Below the pieces are notes generated by a model. The model saw nothing but the letters and a program-made list of their open reading frames with translations. It did not search any database and was not told where the DNA came from. From positions 69,638 to 133,637 of the forward strand of contig CAZWTU010000002.1 in assembly GCA_964637035.1 (NCBI GenBank): 64,000 nucleotides of DNA, in the 5' to 3' direction. This DNA comes from CAZMMV01 sp964637035 (GTDB lineage: Bacteria; Bacillota; Clostridia; Tissierellales; Tissierellaceae). Of the stretch, positions 35,344 to 43,932 are shown piece by piece; the stretch's first letter is position 1; the number at the start of each line of letters is the position of its first letter. The position numbers and the translations under genes are program-made.

Positions 35344-37755
35344 ATGAGAGAGTATAGACCAAATGAAATAGAAAAGAAATGGCAACAAATTTGGGAGAAA
35401 AACCAACCATTTAAAGCAGAAAATCAAAGTGAAAAACCTAAGTTTTTTGCCCTAGTAGAATTCCCTTATCCATCAGGGGAGGGTTTACATGTAGGCCACC
35501 CAAGGCCATATACAGCCCTAGACATAGTTTCTAGAAAAAGAAGGTTAGAAGGGTATAATGTATTGTTTCCTATGGGCTGGGACGCCTTTGGGCTTCCTAC
35601 GGAAAACTATGCAATAAAGAATAAAATACATCCTAGCAAGGTAACAGAGGAAAATATTGCTAGATTTAAGAAACAACTACAATCAATTGGATTTTCCTTT
35701 GATTGGTCAAGGGAAGTAAATACAACAGATCCAAATTATTATAAATGGACCCAGTGGATATTTTTAAAATTATTTGAAAATGGTTTAGCCTACAAGCATG
35801 AAATGCCTATTAACTGGTGTACATCTTGTAAAATAGGATTAGCCAATGAAGAAGTAGTAGCTGGCGTCTGTGAAAGATGTGACGGTCAGGTTATTCAAAG
35901 AGTTAAAAATCAATGGATGTTAAAGATAACAGAGTACGCAGATAGACTAATAGATGATTTAGATGATTTAGATTATATACAAAGAGTAAAACTTCAGCAA
36001 AAAAATTGGATTGGAAGATCTATTGGAATGGATGTTGATTTTTCAATTGCAAACAAAGAAGAAAAGTTAAGTGTATTTACCACTAGACCAGATACTCTAT
36101 TTGGAGCAACCTACATGGTAATAGCTGCAGACCATCCTTTAATAGAAAAATATAAGGAAGACATTACAAACTTAATTGAAATAAAAGAATATCAAGATAT
36201 GGCAAGTAAAAAGTCTGATTTTGAAAGGACTGAATTATCTAAGGAAAAAACTGGTGTTGAAATAAAGGGATTAAAGGCAATAAACCCTGTAAATAACGAG
36301 GAAATGCCTATTTGGATATCTGATTATGTATTAATGAGTTATGGTACAGGTGCAATAATGGCAGTACCAGCCCATGATAGCCGTGACTGGGAATTTGCTA
36401 AGAAATTTAATCTCCCAATAGTTGAGGTAGTAAAGGGTGGTAATATTGAAGAAGAAGCTTATATAGATACTGATAAGGGAACTATAATCAACTCAGATTT
36501 CATAAATGGTATGGAAGTAAATAAAGCAATAGACCATATATCAAAATGGCTAGAAGACAAAGGATTAGCCAGTAAAAAAACAAACTTTAAATTAAGAGAT
36601 TGGGTATTCTCAAGACAAAGATATTGGGGAGAGCCTATACCCCTAGTACATTGTGATAAATGTGGTTGGGTAGCTGTGCCTGAAAGTGAATTACCAGTTA
36701 AACTTCCAGATGTAGAAAATTATGAGCCCACAGACACTGGAGAATCACCTTTGGCAAAGATTAGAGATTGGGTAGAAACCACTTGTCCTACATGCGGTGG
36801 TAAGGCTGAAAGGGAAACTGATACTATGCCTAATTGGGCTGGTTCATCTTGGTATTTCCTAAGATATATAGATCCTTCCAACGACAAAGCCTTAGCATCC
36901 AAGGAATCATTAGAATATTGGTCTCCAGTTGACTGGTATAATGGTGGAATGGAACATACAACATTGCACCTGCTTTATTCAAGATTTTGGCATAAATTCT
37001 TATATGACATAGGAGTAGTCCCTACATCTGAACCCTATAGCAAGAGAACATCCCATGGAATGATACTTGGAGAAAACAATGAAAAGATGTCTAAATCCCG
37101 TGGTAATGTAATCAATCCAGACGAAATAATAAATGAATTTGGTGCAGACACCTTGAGAACTTACGAGATGTTCATAGGTGATTTTGAAAAATCTGTACCT
37201 TGGTCAGAAGATGCCCTAAGGGGTTGCAGAAGGTATCTTGACAGAGTATGGAAACTTCAGGATATTTTAGTAGAGGGCAAAGGCTATAGCAAGGAATTAG
37301 AAAGTAGTATTCACAAGACAATAAAAAAGGTATCAGAGGACTTTGAACACCTTAAATATAATACTGGAATAGCAGCCTTAATGACCTTGTTAAATGAATT
37401 TAATGATTTTGGTAAAATTACAAAAGAAGACTTTAAAACATATATAATTCTTTTAAACCCTGTAGCACCCCATATAACAGAGGAACTTTGGACTATATTA
37501 GGCTTTGAGGGTTATTTACATGAAACTACATGGCCAGTATATGATGAGGAAAAAACAAAGGATAAGGTTATAGAAATGCCTATACAAGTAAATGGTAAAG
37601 TAAGAGGAACACTGGAAGTTCCAGTAGAGGTTAGCAAAGAAGAGATAAAAGAAAAAGCCATAGCCGATGAAAATATAAATAAATATTTGCAAGGCAAAAA
37701 TATTGTAAAAGAAATATTTGTCCCTGGTAAGATATATAATATAGTTGTAAAGTAA
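35344..37755 (+). CDS. leuS: Leucyl-tRNA synthetase
   Basis: 803 residues, bacterial class Ia LeuRS. The HIGH-type motif is HVGH in YPSGEGLHVGHPRPYT and the KMSKS motif is intact (NEKMSKSRGNV). A zinc-type cysteine cluster (CTSCKIGLANEEVVAGVCERC) and the editing-domain segments (TTRPDTLFGATYMVIA, GTGAIMAVPAHDSRDWEFA) are present. Charges tRNA-Leu and is controlled by the T-box with Leu specifier. Confidence 0.98.
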   Translation: MREYRPNEIEKKWQQIWEKNQPFKAENQSEKPKFFALVEFPYPSGEGLHVGHPRPYTALDIVSRKRRLEGYNVLFPMGWDAFGLPTENYAIKNKIHPSKVTEENIARFKKQLQSIGFSFDWSREVNTTDPNYYKWTQWIFLKLFENGLAYKHEMPINWCTSCKIGLANEEVVAGVCERCDGQVIQRVKNQWMLKITEYADRLIDDLDDLDYIQRVKLQQKNWIGRSIGMDVDFSIANKEEKLSVFTTRPDTLFGATYMVIAADHPLIEKYKEDITNLIEIKEYQDMASKKSDFERTELSKEKTGVEIKGLKAINPVNNEEMPIWISDYVLMSYGTGAIMAVPAHDSRDWEFAKKFNLPIVEVVKGGNIEEEAYIDTDKGTIINSDFINGMEVNKAIDHISKWLEDKGLASKKTNFKLRDWVFSRQRYWGEPIPLVHCDKCGWVAVPESELPVKLPDVENYEPTDTGESPLAKIRDWVETTCPTCGGKAERETDTMPNWAGSSWYFLRYIDPSNDKALASKESLEYWSPVDWYNGGMEHTTLHLLYSRFWHKFLYDIGVVPTSEPYSKRTSHGMILGENNEKMSKSRGNVINPDEIINEFGADTLRTYEMFIGDFEKSVPWSEDALRGCRRYLDRVWKLQDILVEGKGYSKELESSIHKTIKKVSEDFEHLKYNTGIAALMTLLNEFNDFGKITKEDFKTYIILLNPVAPHITEELWTILGFEGYLHETTWPVYDEEKTKDKVIEMPIQVNGKVRGTLEVPVEVSKEEIKEKAIADENINKYLQGKNIVKEIFVPGKIYNIVVK

Positions 37756-37780
37756 ATAGTATATGAAATAAATAGTATAT

Positions 37781-37820
37781 AAAAATAAACTTGCTCATAA
37801 CTTAGCAAGTTTATTTTTAT
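37781..37820 (+). terminator. Terminator after leuS
   Basis: A 14-bp stem (AAAATAAACTTGCT / AGCAAGTTTATTTT) with an 8-nt loop, ending in T-rich sequence, lies 25 bp after the stop. Confidence 0.9.
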
Positions 37821-37950
37821 ATAAGTCCTATCAGAATAAATCTTATCATAAATGATACAGTATAAAAATAAAGTCATTTAATAAAATAAATATATATGGT
37901 AATATAGTCAATGTGACAAATAAAAAAGATAATTTAAAGGGGATGAGAAG

Positions 37951-38778
37951 ATGTCAAAAATAAAAATAATTACAGACAGCACAGCCTATATCAATAAAGA
38001 ATATGCTGAGGAAGAAAAAGTTACTATTGTACAACTAAACTATGTATTTGGGGAAGAAACAGGAAAAGAACCTTTTCCAGGGGAATTTTATGACTTTTAC
38101 GAGAGGTTAAGTAAAACGAAGTTATTTCCATCCACATCACAGCCTTCAACAGGAGAATTTGTAAATGCTTATAATGAGGCTTTCCAAGAAGGATATGATG
38201 AAATAATAGTGGTTGTTTTATCTTCTAAAATAAGTGGAACTTACAACAGTGCAATTTTGGCAAAGAATATCTTAGAGGATAGAAAAATTACTATTATTGA
38301 TTCTTTATCATCAGCTTCAAACTTAAGATTTTTAGTTGAAGATTCAGTTGACATGGTTAAAAAGGGAAGTACATCTAAAGAAATAGAAATATATTTGAAT
38401 AATAAAAAAATGAATATGGATGTTTATTTAACTACAGAAAGCCTAGAATATTTAAGCCGAGGGGGGAGACTTTCTACAATTCAATCTAAGGTGGGAAACT
38501 TATTAAACATAAAGCCCATAATCCAGCTTAAAGACGGAAAGTTAGAACTTTTAGAAAAGTTAAGAGGGAAGAATAAGGCTTTACAATCAATAATGAGTAA
38601 GGTACCTGAGGATGTTGAAAAAATAGGCATATGCCATATACTCAATTATGATCTGGCAGAGAAATTAAAAATCCAATTAGAAAACAATTTTCCCCAAGCT
38701 ATTATTACAATAGATGAATTAGGACCAGTAATCGGGTCACATCTAGGGCCAGGGGCTATAGGACTATGTTTTAGCTAA
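37951..38778 (+). CDS. DegV family fatty-acid-binding protein
   Basis: 275 residues. DegV/FakB proteins bind a single fatty acid and present it to a FakA kinase. Visible family segments are KIITDSTAYINKEY at the N terminus, FPSTSQPSTGEFVNAYNEA, VVLSSKISGTYNSA and the C-terminal GPVIGSHLGPGAIGLCF. The specific lipid and the partner kinase are not encoded here. It is a single-gene unit after the leuS terminator. Confidence 0.92.
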   Translation: MSKIKIITDSTAYINKEYAEEEKVTIVQLNYVFGEETGKEPFPGEFYDFYERLSKTKLFPSTSQPSTGEFVNAYNEAFQEGYDEIIVVVLSSKISGTYNSAILAKNILEDRKITIIDSLSSASNLRFLVEDSVDMVKKGSTSKEIEIYLNNKKMNMDVYLTTESLEYLSRGGRLSTIQSKVGNLLNIKPIIQLKDGKLELLEKLRGKNKALQSIMSKVPEDVEKIGICHILNYDLAEKLKIQLENNFPQAIITIDELGPVIGSHLGPGAIGLCFS

Positions 38779-38882
38779 TTGTAGAAATAAATTAACCTAT
38801 AGTTGTAATTAGGTATGAAAATAATGTGTCTTGTGTTATAATTATAACGAATAGTTGATATTCAATTCATACGGAGGTGTAG

Positions 38883-39842
38883 ATGTTGAGAAAAATTTTA
38901 GTTACGGGAGCCTTAGGACAAATAGGCTCAGAATTAACAAACAAATTAAGAGAAGTTTATGGTACAAATAATGTAGTTGCAAGTGGAAGAAGGATAAAAG
39001 AAGGACACGAAAAGTTAATAGAATCTGGGCCATTTGAAATAGCCAATGTTACAGATGGTGTAGAATTAACAGAAATAGTTAAGAAACACAAGATTAATAC
39101 AATTATTAATTTAGCTGCAGTATTATCAGCTGTAGGTGAAGAAAATCCAGATAGATGCTGGGATGTAAATATGAATGGATTACACAATGTTCTAAAGGTA
39201 GGAAAAGAAGAAAATTGTATGATATTTACGCCAAGTTCCATAGCAGCATTTGGACCAGGTACTCCACCAGATAATACACCACAAGATACGATTCAAAGAC
39301 CATCGACTATGTATGGTGTTACTAAGGTAGCTGGAGAAATATTATGTGATTATTATTTTAAAAAGTATGGTGTGGATACTAGAGGAGTAAGATTCCCAGG
39401 ACTTATATCATATGAAACACTACCTGGTGGCGGAACTACAGATTATGCAGTTGACATTTATTACGAGGCTATAAGAAAGAAAAAATATACCAGTTTTATA
39501 GATAAAGGTACATTTATGGATATGATGTATATGCCAGATGCATTAGATGCAATAATAAATCTAATGGAAGCAGATCCATCTAAATTAATTCATAGAAATG
39601 CTTTCAATGTATCCGCTATGAGTTTTGAACCAGAAATGTTAGCTGGATCTATTAAAAAGTTTATTCCAGAATTTGAATTAAGTTATGATGTAGACCCTGT
39701 CAGACAGGAAATCGCAGACTCTTGGCCAAATTCATTAGATGATACAGCTGCTAGAGAAGAATGGGGCTGGAATCCAAAATATGATTTAGATAAAATGACT
39801 AAGGATATGCTTGAAAAACTAACAATTAAATTAGGATTATAA
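38883..39842 (+). CDS. L-threonine 3-dehydrogenase, SDR (UDP-galactose epimerase-like) type
   Basis: 319 residues of extended SDR. It has the NAD loop ILVTGALGQIGSELT, the catalytic Y144-xxx-K148 in MYGVTKVAGE, and segments characteristic of the SDR-type threonine dehydrogenase: FTPSSIAAFGPGTPPDNTPQDTIQRPSTMYG, FPGLISYETLPGGGTTDYAV and ADSWPNSLDDTAAREEWGW. The product would be 2-amino-3-ketobutyrate, normally passed to Kbl, but no kbl gene is adjacent. A TATAAT (38837-38842) inside the palindrome GTTATAATTATAAC may be a regulated -10. Confidence 0.88.
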   Translation: MLRKILVTGALGQIGSELTNKLREVYGTNNVVASGRRIKEGHEKLIESGPFEIANVTDGVELTEIVKKHKINTIINLAAVLSAVGEENPDRCWDVNMNGLHNVLKVGKEENCMIFTPSSIAAFGPGTPPDNTPQDTIQRPSTMYGVTKVAGEILCDYYFKKYGVDTRGVRFPGLISYETLPGGGTTDYAVDIYYEAIRKKKYTSFIDKGTFMDMMYMPDALDAIINLMEADPSKLIHRNAFNVSAMSFEPEMLAGSIKKFIPEFELSYDVDPVRQEIADSWPNSLDDTAAREEWGWNPKYDLDKMTKDMLEKLTIKLGL

Positions 39843-39849
39843 AAAGATA

Positions 39850-39883
39850 AAAGGGTTGTTTCATAAACGTGAAACAGCCCTTT
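39850..39883. terminator. Bidirectional terminator between convergent genes
   Basis: A 14-bp stem with one G-T pair (AAAGGGTTGTTTCA / TGAAACAGCCCTTT) and a 6-nt loop has T-rich tails in both directions. It serves the threonine dehydrogenase gene (+) and the beta-propeller gene (-). Confidence 0.85.
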
Positions 39884-39895
39884 AAATATATCATT

Positions 39896-41188
39896 TTAAG
39901 AATTAAATAGCCTTTCAATAAAACTCCTATTATCAGTTTCTGTAAATTCATAAATATCATCTAATTTAATATCCATAAATTCCTGGTATTTTAAAATCTT
40001 AGTCATAATTTCCTCTATGGAAGATTGGTTTTCTAGTATATTGTCAAGTTTTTCCCCTAGTTTATAATACATATCAGGAGTAATATCAGTATCTTCATTT
40101 TCTACTAAAAGTTCATTTTTATCTGATTGATCTTCTAGATTAAAATCTTTTTGAATAATAGGTAGCTTCTTAAACATTTCTAAGATATATAATTTAATAT
40201 TATTATTTGTTTCGCAATAGGAGTAATTGATCCTATTGATTTTAGAATCTATATTAGACCTACATTTGAAGATTCTAAGGTTTTCATTTGTATGGTATAT
40301 TTCTTCTTCATTAACCCATGAATCCCCATAATCATTTGAATTAAGAAGTTTTACCTGTGAGTCAACTGTGAACGCAAGCTTAATTATATTACCTTCTTCA
40401 AAGATTATTGGGGGATATTTAGAAACATTCATGGCTGGCAGGTTAATTTCTTTCCATATATGCTTCCTCCTTCCTTCAGCATTCATCTTTAAATATTTAA
40501 TATTGTAGTTATTTTTATAAGATTCTAACCATAACAAATGGATATTATCCTTAGTATCAACTAATAGATATGGAAAATAGTTTAACCTACCTTCTTGAGA
40601 AAGCTTATTTGCCTTACTAGACCATTTATTACTAAATGGATTATAAAAACAATGGAATATTTGTGATTTATCAATATTAGGATTATAAGCTAAATGAATA
40701 ATCCCATCACTATCTATATCAACTACAAAATATTCTGGTTTTTTACTTGAGATATACCTAGTGATATTATGTCTTCCTTCAATTTTATCCCCATAAATTA
40801 CATGTTGTATAGTCCATACATTAGAGTTTATAAAATTGGATAAATTGTATATAATATGAAGTTTGTTTTTGATAAATAAGATTTCAATCTGGTTGTATAT
40901 ATTTGATGTTAAATCAAACTTTCCTATTATTCCACCAGACCATTTACCATCAAGGAATTTAATGTAATTTAATTCTCCAGAATCAAGCAAAGAAACTAAA
41001 TGCACTGAATCTTCTTCATCAATACATAAATCGTAGCAGATTACACCCTCATCATATAAGACCTTATTTTCCAACAAATGTAGATCTGAGTCATAGGTGT
41101 CATAGGATAATTTATGGTCTTTTAAAAGTTTAAAGATAAATACATTCTTTTTAGAACTTATGGCAATTTGAAAATCTTTTTCAATCAT
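39896..41188 (-). CDS. Uncharacterised beta-propeller-like protein with C-terminal coiled coil
   Basis: 430 residues from the ATG at 41188 (the longer frame to 41230 lacks a ribosome binding site, whereas GAGGTGA lies 6 nt before 41188). I do not recognise a named family. At least four ~45-50-residue units of the form VD-xxD-x-IHL-x-(W/Y) followed by an (I/K)YxxxxxxxW strand are visible, e.g. CIDEEDSVHLVSLLD, VDIDSDGIIHLAYN, LVDTKDNIHLLWLES. This suggests a sialidase/BNR-like propeller. The last ~60 residues are helical (MYYKLGEKLDNILENQSSIEEIMTKILKYQEFM). There is no signal peptide, so the protein is probably cytoplasmic or on the spore surface. It is divergent from the Cys-rich gene at 41286. 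Confidence 0.7.
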   Translation of the reverse strand: MIEKDFQIAISSKKNVFIFKLLKDHKLSYDTYDSDLHLLENKVLYDEGVICYDLCIDEEDSVHLVSLLDSGELNYIKFLDGKWSGGIIGKFDLTSNIYNQIEILFIKNKLHIIYNLSNFINSNVWTIQHVIYGDKIEGRHNITRYISSKKPEYFVVDIDSDGIIHLAYNPNIDKSQIFHCFYNPFSNKWSSKANKLSQEGRLNYFPYLLVDTKDNIHLLWLESYKNNYNIKYLKMNAEGRRKHIWKEINLPAMNVSKYPPIIFEEGNIIKLAFTVDSQVKLLNSNDYGDSWVNEEEIYHTNENLRIFKCRSNIDSKINRINYSYCETNNNIKLYILEMFKKLPIIQKDFNLEDQSDKNELLVENEDTDITPDMYYKLGEKLDNILENQSSIEEIMTKILKYQEFMDIKLDDIYEFTETDNRSFIERLFNS

Positions 41189-41285
41189 GGGATTCACCTC
41201 ATCAATTAATTTAGTAGCAAATATTCGCATCCATACATACTATGATATTGATTAGGAATTTATTAAATAAAAGGAGTGAATTCAT

Positions 41286-41885
41286 ATGGATGATATTAAT
41301 AAAGCAAGTGTAATTAACTGTTTTGATAGAGATTGTGTTATTGTAGATAAAGTATTTGCAAGTTGCCAACAAAGACACTGCTTTCCAGAAGTAGAAGTTC
41401 AAATAGGAGAAGAAACTTTTGGAAGAATAAGATTTAGACCTGGATTTATAGTTCCAAATACTTTAAGGGTAACCGATACTGATGAAGAACATTTTAGAAG
41501 AGTTAGATTTACAATAAGGGTTCCTTTTCAGGTATTGGCTCCTAATGGAGATGTAATAGAAGAAGGTTGTTTACCAGATATATTTAAGGATATAATAATA
41601 TTCATCCCCGATGCAAGAGATGAATTTGACTTTAGAATTGTTGTGGAAACAAAATCAGAAGTATTAGCCCCAGAAGAAGTTAATGCTAGTGTAATATTTA
41701 CAGCAGGCACCTATATTATTGTAAAAGTAGTAGGAACAGTACAATTGTTGATACCAGTATATGGATATTGTCCTGCTCCATGTTCTTGTGATGAGTATAG
41801 TCCAGAGGATATTTGTGAAGTATTTGACGAGTCAGAGTTCCCGGATTTTTTCCCAATTCAATTTGGAGATATTCAACCCAGATAA
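41286..41885 (+). CDS. Conserved clostridial-type Cys-rich protein of unknown function
   Basis: 199 residues, no signal peptide or membrane segment. Cysteines cluster at the N terminus (C12, C17, C27, C32 in CFDRDC and FASCQQRHCFP) and near the C terminus (YGYCPAPCSCDEYSPEDIC). Between them are beta strands such as RIRFRPGFIVPNTLRVTD, RRVRFTIRVPFQVL and DEFDFRIVVETKSEVL. The plan (paired Cys clusters around beta-rich repeats) is reminiscent of clostridial spore surface proteins, but I cannot assign it. RBS AAAGGAGTG. Transcribed away from the beta-propeller gene, 97 bp apart. Confidence 0.75.
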   Translation: MDDINKASVINCFDRDCVIVDKVFASCQQRHCFPEVEVQIGEETFGRIRFRPGFIVPNTLRVTDTDEEHFRRVRFTIRVPFQVLAPNGDVIEEGCLPDIFKDIIIFIPDARDEFDFRIVVETKSEVLAPEEVNASVIFTAGTYIIVKVVGTVQLLIPVYGYCPAPCSCDEYSPEDICEVFDESEFPDFFPIQFGDIQPR

Positions 41886-41910
41886 ATTATAATTAAAGAA
41901 TCCTATACAG

Positions 41911-41962
41911 AAACATTCTATTATGCTATGATATTGTAGTTATTATAATAGAATGTTTTTTA
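41911..41962 (+). terminator. Terminator-like hairpin before the MATE gene
   Basis: A 13-bp perfect stem (AACATTCTATTAT at 41912-41924, ATAATAGAATGTT at 41945-41957) with a 20-nt loop is followed by a T run. The ribosome binding site of the MATE gene (ATAGGAGG) starts right after it. Confidence 0.85.
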
Positions 41963-41974
41963 TAGGAGGTAAAA

Positions 41975-43324
41975 ATGAAGTTTTGGAAAGATAAGGTATT
42001 TTTAAAAACAATGTTTGCAATAGCTATACCCATAGCATTGCAAAATTTAATAACATCATCCCTTAATATGGTAGATACTTTGATGATAAGTAGCTTAGGT
42101 CAGTCTAGTATTGCTGCAGTAGGCCTTGCTAATCAAATATTCTTTTTTTATGCCTTAATTAACTTTGGTATTAATAGTGGATCATCAATTTTTATATCTC
42201 AATATTGGGGAAAGAAAGATATCACTAATATAAGAAAGATATTAGGATTATCAATAGCCTTAAGTACATTTGCAGGTATTATATTCACTATTGCAGGATT
42301 TTTCTTCCCTGAATTTATTATGGGATTGCTTATAAAAGAACCTGAGGTAATTAAATTAGGTGCTGAGTATTTAAAAATTGTATCTTTATCCTATATAATT
42401 ACAGCAATAGGATTTTCTTACAGTATTGCATTAAGAAGTACTGGCAGACCTAAGGTGCCTATGAAAATATCAGGTATATCCTTTATAGTAAATACTGTAT
42501 TCAATTATTTATTAATATTTGGTAAGTTTGGATTCCCTGAAATGGGTGTAAAAGGAGCAGCACTTGGTACCTTAATAGCTAGAATTGTTGAAATCTCATT
42601 CATACTATATGCCGTATATAAAAATCAGGGGCCACTTAATGCAAATATAAAAGAATTATTAAATTGGAATAAAAATTTTCTAAGTAAATATTTACTGACT
42701 GTTTGGCCAGTTATTATAAATGAGGGGTTTTGGGCATTGGGACAAGTTCTCTACTCTGTAGCATATGCACGAATAGGAGAGGAAGCTACAGCAGCAGTAC
42801 AATTAACAGTAACAATACAAAACATATTTTTTGTTTTATTTAGGGGCTTAGCTAATGCTTGTGCCGTTTTAGTAGGAAATAAAATAGGGCAAGGAGATAA
42901 AAATAAGGCATATGATTATGCTATGAATTTTACTATTATATCAACCCTACTAGGCTTAGGATTTGGTTTGCTAATGGCCCTTACTCCAGATTTAACTTTA
43001 AAGGCATTTAGCAATCTTAACCCTAGTTTATATGCTACAACTAGGGGCCTAATAGTTATAATGGGATTGACTTTCTTTATTAGGACTACAAATTCAACTA
43101 TAATCGTTGGTGTTTTAAGAGGTGGTGGAGATACTAAATTTTCTATGTTTTTAGAAATGGGTTCTGTTTGGCTTATTGGGGTCCCCTTAGCATTTATAGG
43201 TGCCTTAGTACTTAAATGGCCAGTAGAATATGTTTTATTATTGGTAACCTTAGAAGAGGCAGTGAAGTTCCTGATAGGTATACCCAGGGTCCTATCTAAA
43301 AGTTGGATAAAAGAACTAACCTAG
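41975..43324 (+). CDS. MATE family efflux transporter
   Basis: 449 residues with about 12 hydrophobic helices in two similar halves, e.g. IAIPIALQNLITSSLNMVDTLMISSLGQSSIAAVGLANQIF and the second-half copy WPVIINEGFWALGQVLYSVAYARIGEEATAAVQLTVTIQNIF. This is the NorM/DinF/MepA-type multidrug and toxin extrusion family, a cation-coupled exporter. The substrate cannot be read from sequence. It is a single gene bounded by hairpins on both sides, with no clear promoter between the upstream hairpin and the start. Confidence 0.92.
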   Translation: MKFWKDKVFLKTMFAIAIPIALQNLITSSLNMVDTLMISSLGQSSIAAVGLANQIFFFYALINFGINSGSSIFISQYWGKKDITNIRKILGLSIALSTFAGIIFTIAGFFFPEFIMGLLIKEPEVIKLGAEYLKIVSLSYIITAIGFSYSIALRSTGRPKVPMKISGISFIVNTVFNYLLIFGKFGFPEMGVKGAALGTLIARIVEISFILYAVYKNQGPLNANIKELLNWNKNFLSKYLLTVWPVIINEGFWALGQVLYSVAYARIGEEATAAVQLTVTIQNIFFVLFRGLANACAVLVGNKIGQGDKNKAYDYAMNFTIISTLLGLGFGLLMALTPDLTLKAFSNLNPSLYATTRGLIVIMGLTFFIRTTNSTIIVGVLRGGGDTKFSMFLEMGSVWLIGVPLAFIGALVLKWPVEYVLLLVTLEEAVKFLIGIPRVLSKSWIKELT

Positions 43325-43353
43325 AACAAAACATTATATTTAATAAAAAACAT

Positions 43354-43404
43354 CACCATTATAAAATTAATTTTAAACAATAATTTTATAATGGTGTATT
43401 TTTT
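43354..43404 (+). terminator. Terminator after the MATE gene
   Basis: A perfect 16-bp stem (CACCATTATAAAATTA at 43354-43369 with its complement at 43381-43396) and an 11-nt loop, followed by TATTTTTT. Confidence 0.93.
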
Positions 43405-43414
43405 AAATTTAATG

Positions 43415-43443
43415 TTGACAAAATTACTAGGGTATAATATAAT
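43415..43443 (+). promoter_or_regulatory. Consensus sigma-A promoter of iscRSU
   Basis: TTGACA (43415-43420), a 17-bp spacer and TATAAT (43438-43443) form a perfect promoter about 50 bp before iscR. Confidence 0.92.
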
Positions 43444-43455
43444 TACTTATGGAAT

Positions 43456-43470
43456 ACCAACTGAATTGGT
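43456..43470 (+). promoter_or_regulatory. Candidate IscR operator
   Basis: The inverted repeat ACCAA-CTGAA-TTGGT lies at about +6 to +20 relative to the predicted iscR transcript start, where bound repressor would block elongation or open-complex formation. Rrf2-family regulators usually repress their own operon. No site of this exact form is established for this organism. Confidence 0.45.
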
Positions 43471-43492
43471 TGGGATTAAAAGAGGTGAGAAA

Positions 43493-43921
43493 ATGAAATT
43501 ATCTACAAAGGGAAGGTATGGCTTAAAGGCAATGTTTCAATTGTCATTATATCACGGACAAGGACCAATTACTTTAAAACAAATTGCGGAAGAACAAAAT
43601 TTGTCAGAAAATTATTTGGAGCAATTATTTTCTACTTTAAGAAAAGATGGGCTTTTAAACAGTGTAAGAGGTGCTCAAGGTGGATACTTATTATCTAAGC
43701 AACCTAGTGAAATAACTGTAGGTAATATTCTAAGGTCATTAGAAGGAGATTTAGCTCCATCTAATTGTGTTACTGGAGATGATTGTGATAGAGAACTTAC
43801 TTGCGTAACTAAAACAGTCTGGGAAAGAATTAAAAACAGCATAGATGAAGTTGTAGATTCTATAACTTTGCAAGATATGATAGAAGATGAAAATAAATTA
43901 TATAAAAAACAAAATGATTAG
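43493..43921 (+). CDS. iscR: Rrf2 family Fe-S-sensing regulator IscR
   Basis: 142 residues from the ATG at 43493 (AGAGGTGAG upstream; canonical N terminus MKLSTKGRYGLKAMFQL). An upstream in-frame ATG at 43391 lies before the promoter and is rejected. The winged-helix recognition region is ENYLEQLFSTLRKDGLLNSVRGAQGGY. Three cysteines, C-x5-C-x5-C in SNCVTGDDCDRELTCV, are positioned to bind a [2Fe-2S] cluster. It lies directly before iscS-iscU and probably regulates them. Confidence 0.93.
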   Translation: MKLSTKGRYGLKAMFQLSLYHGQGPITLKQIAEEQNLSENYLEQLFSTLRKDGLLNSVRGAQGGYLLSKQPSEITVGNILRSLEGDLAPSNCVTGDDCDRELTCVTKTVWERIKNSIDEVVDSITLQDMIEDENKLYKKQND

Positions 43922-43932
43922 GGAGGTAAATA

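Noticed and set aside
43391..43492. N-terminal extension of iscR from the upstream ATG
   Set aside because: The extension covers the promoter and operator; the canonical Rrf2 N terminus starts at 43493 behind a good ribosome binding site.
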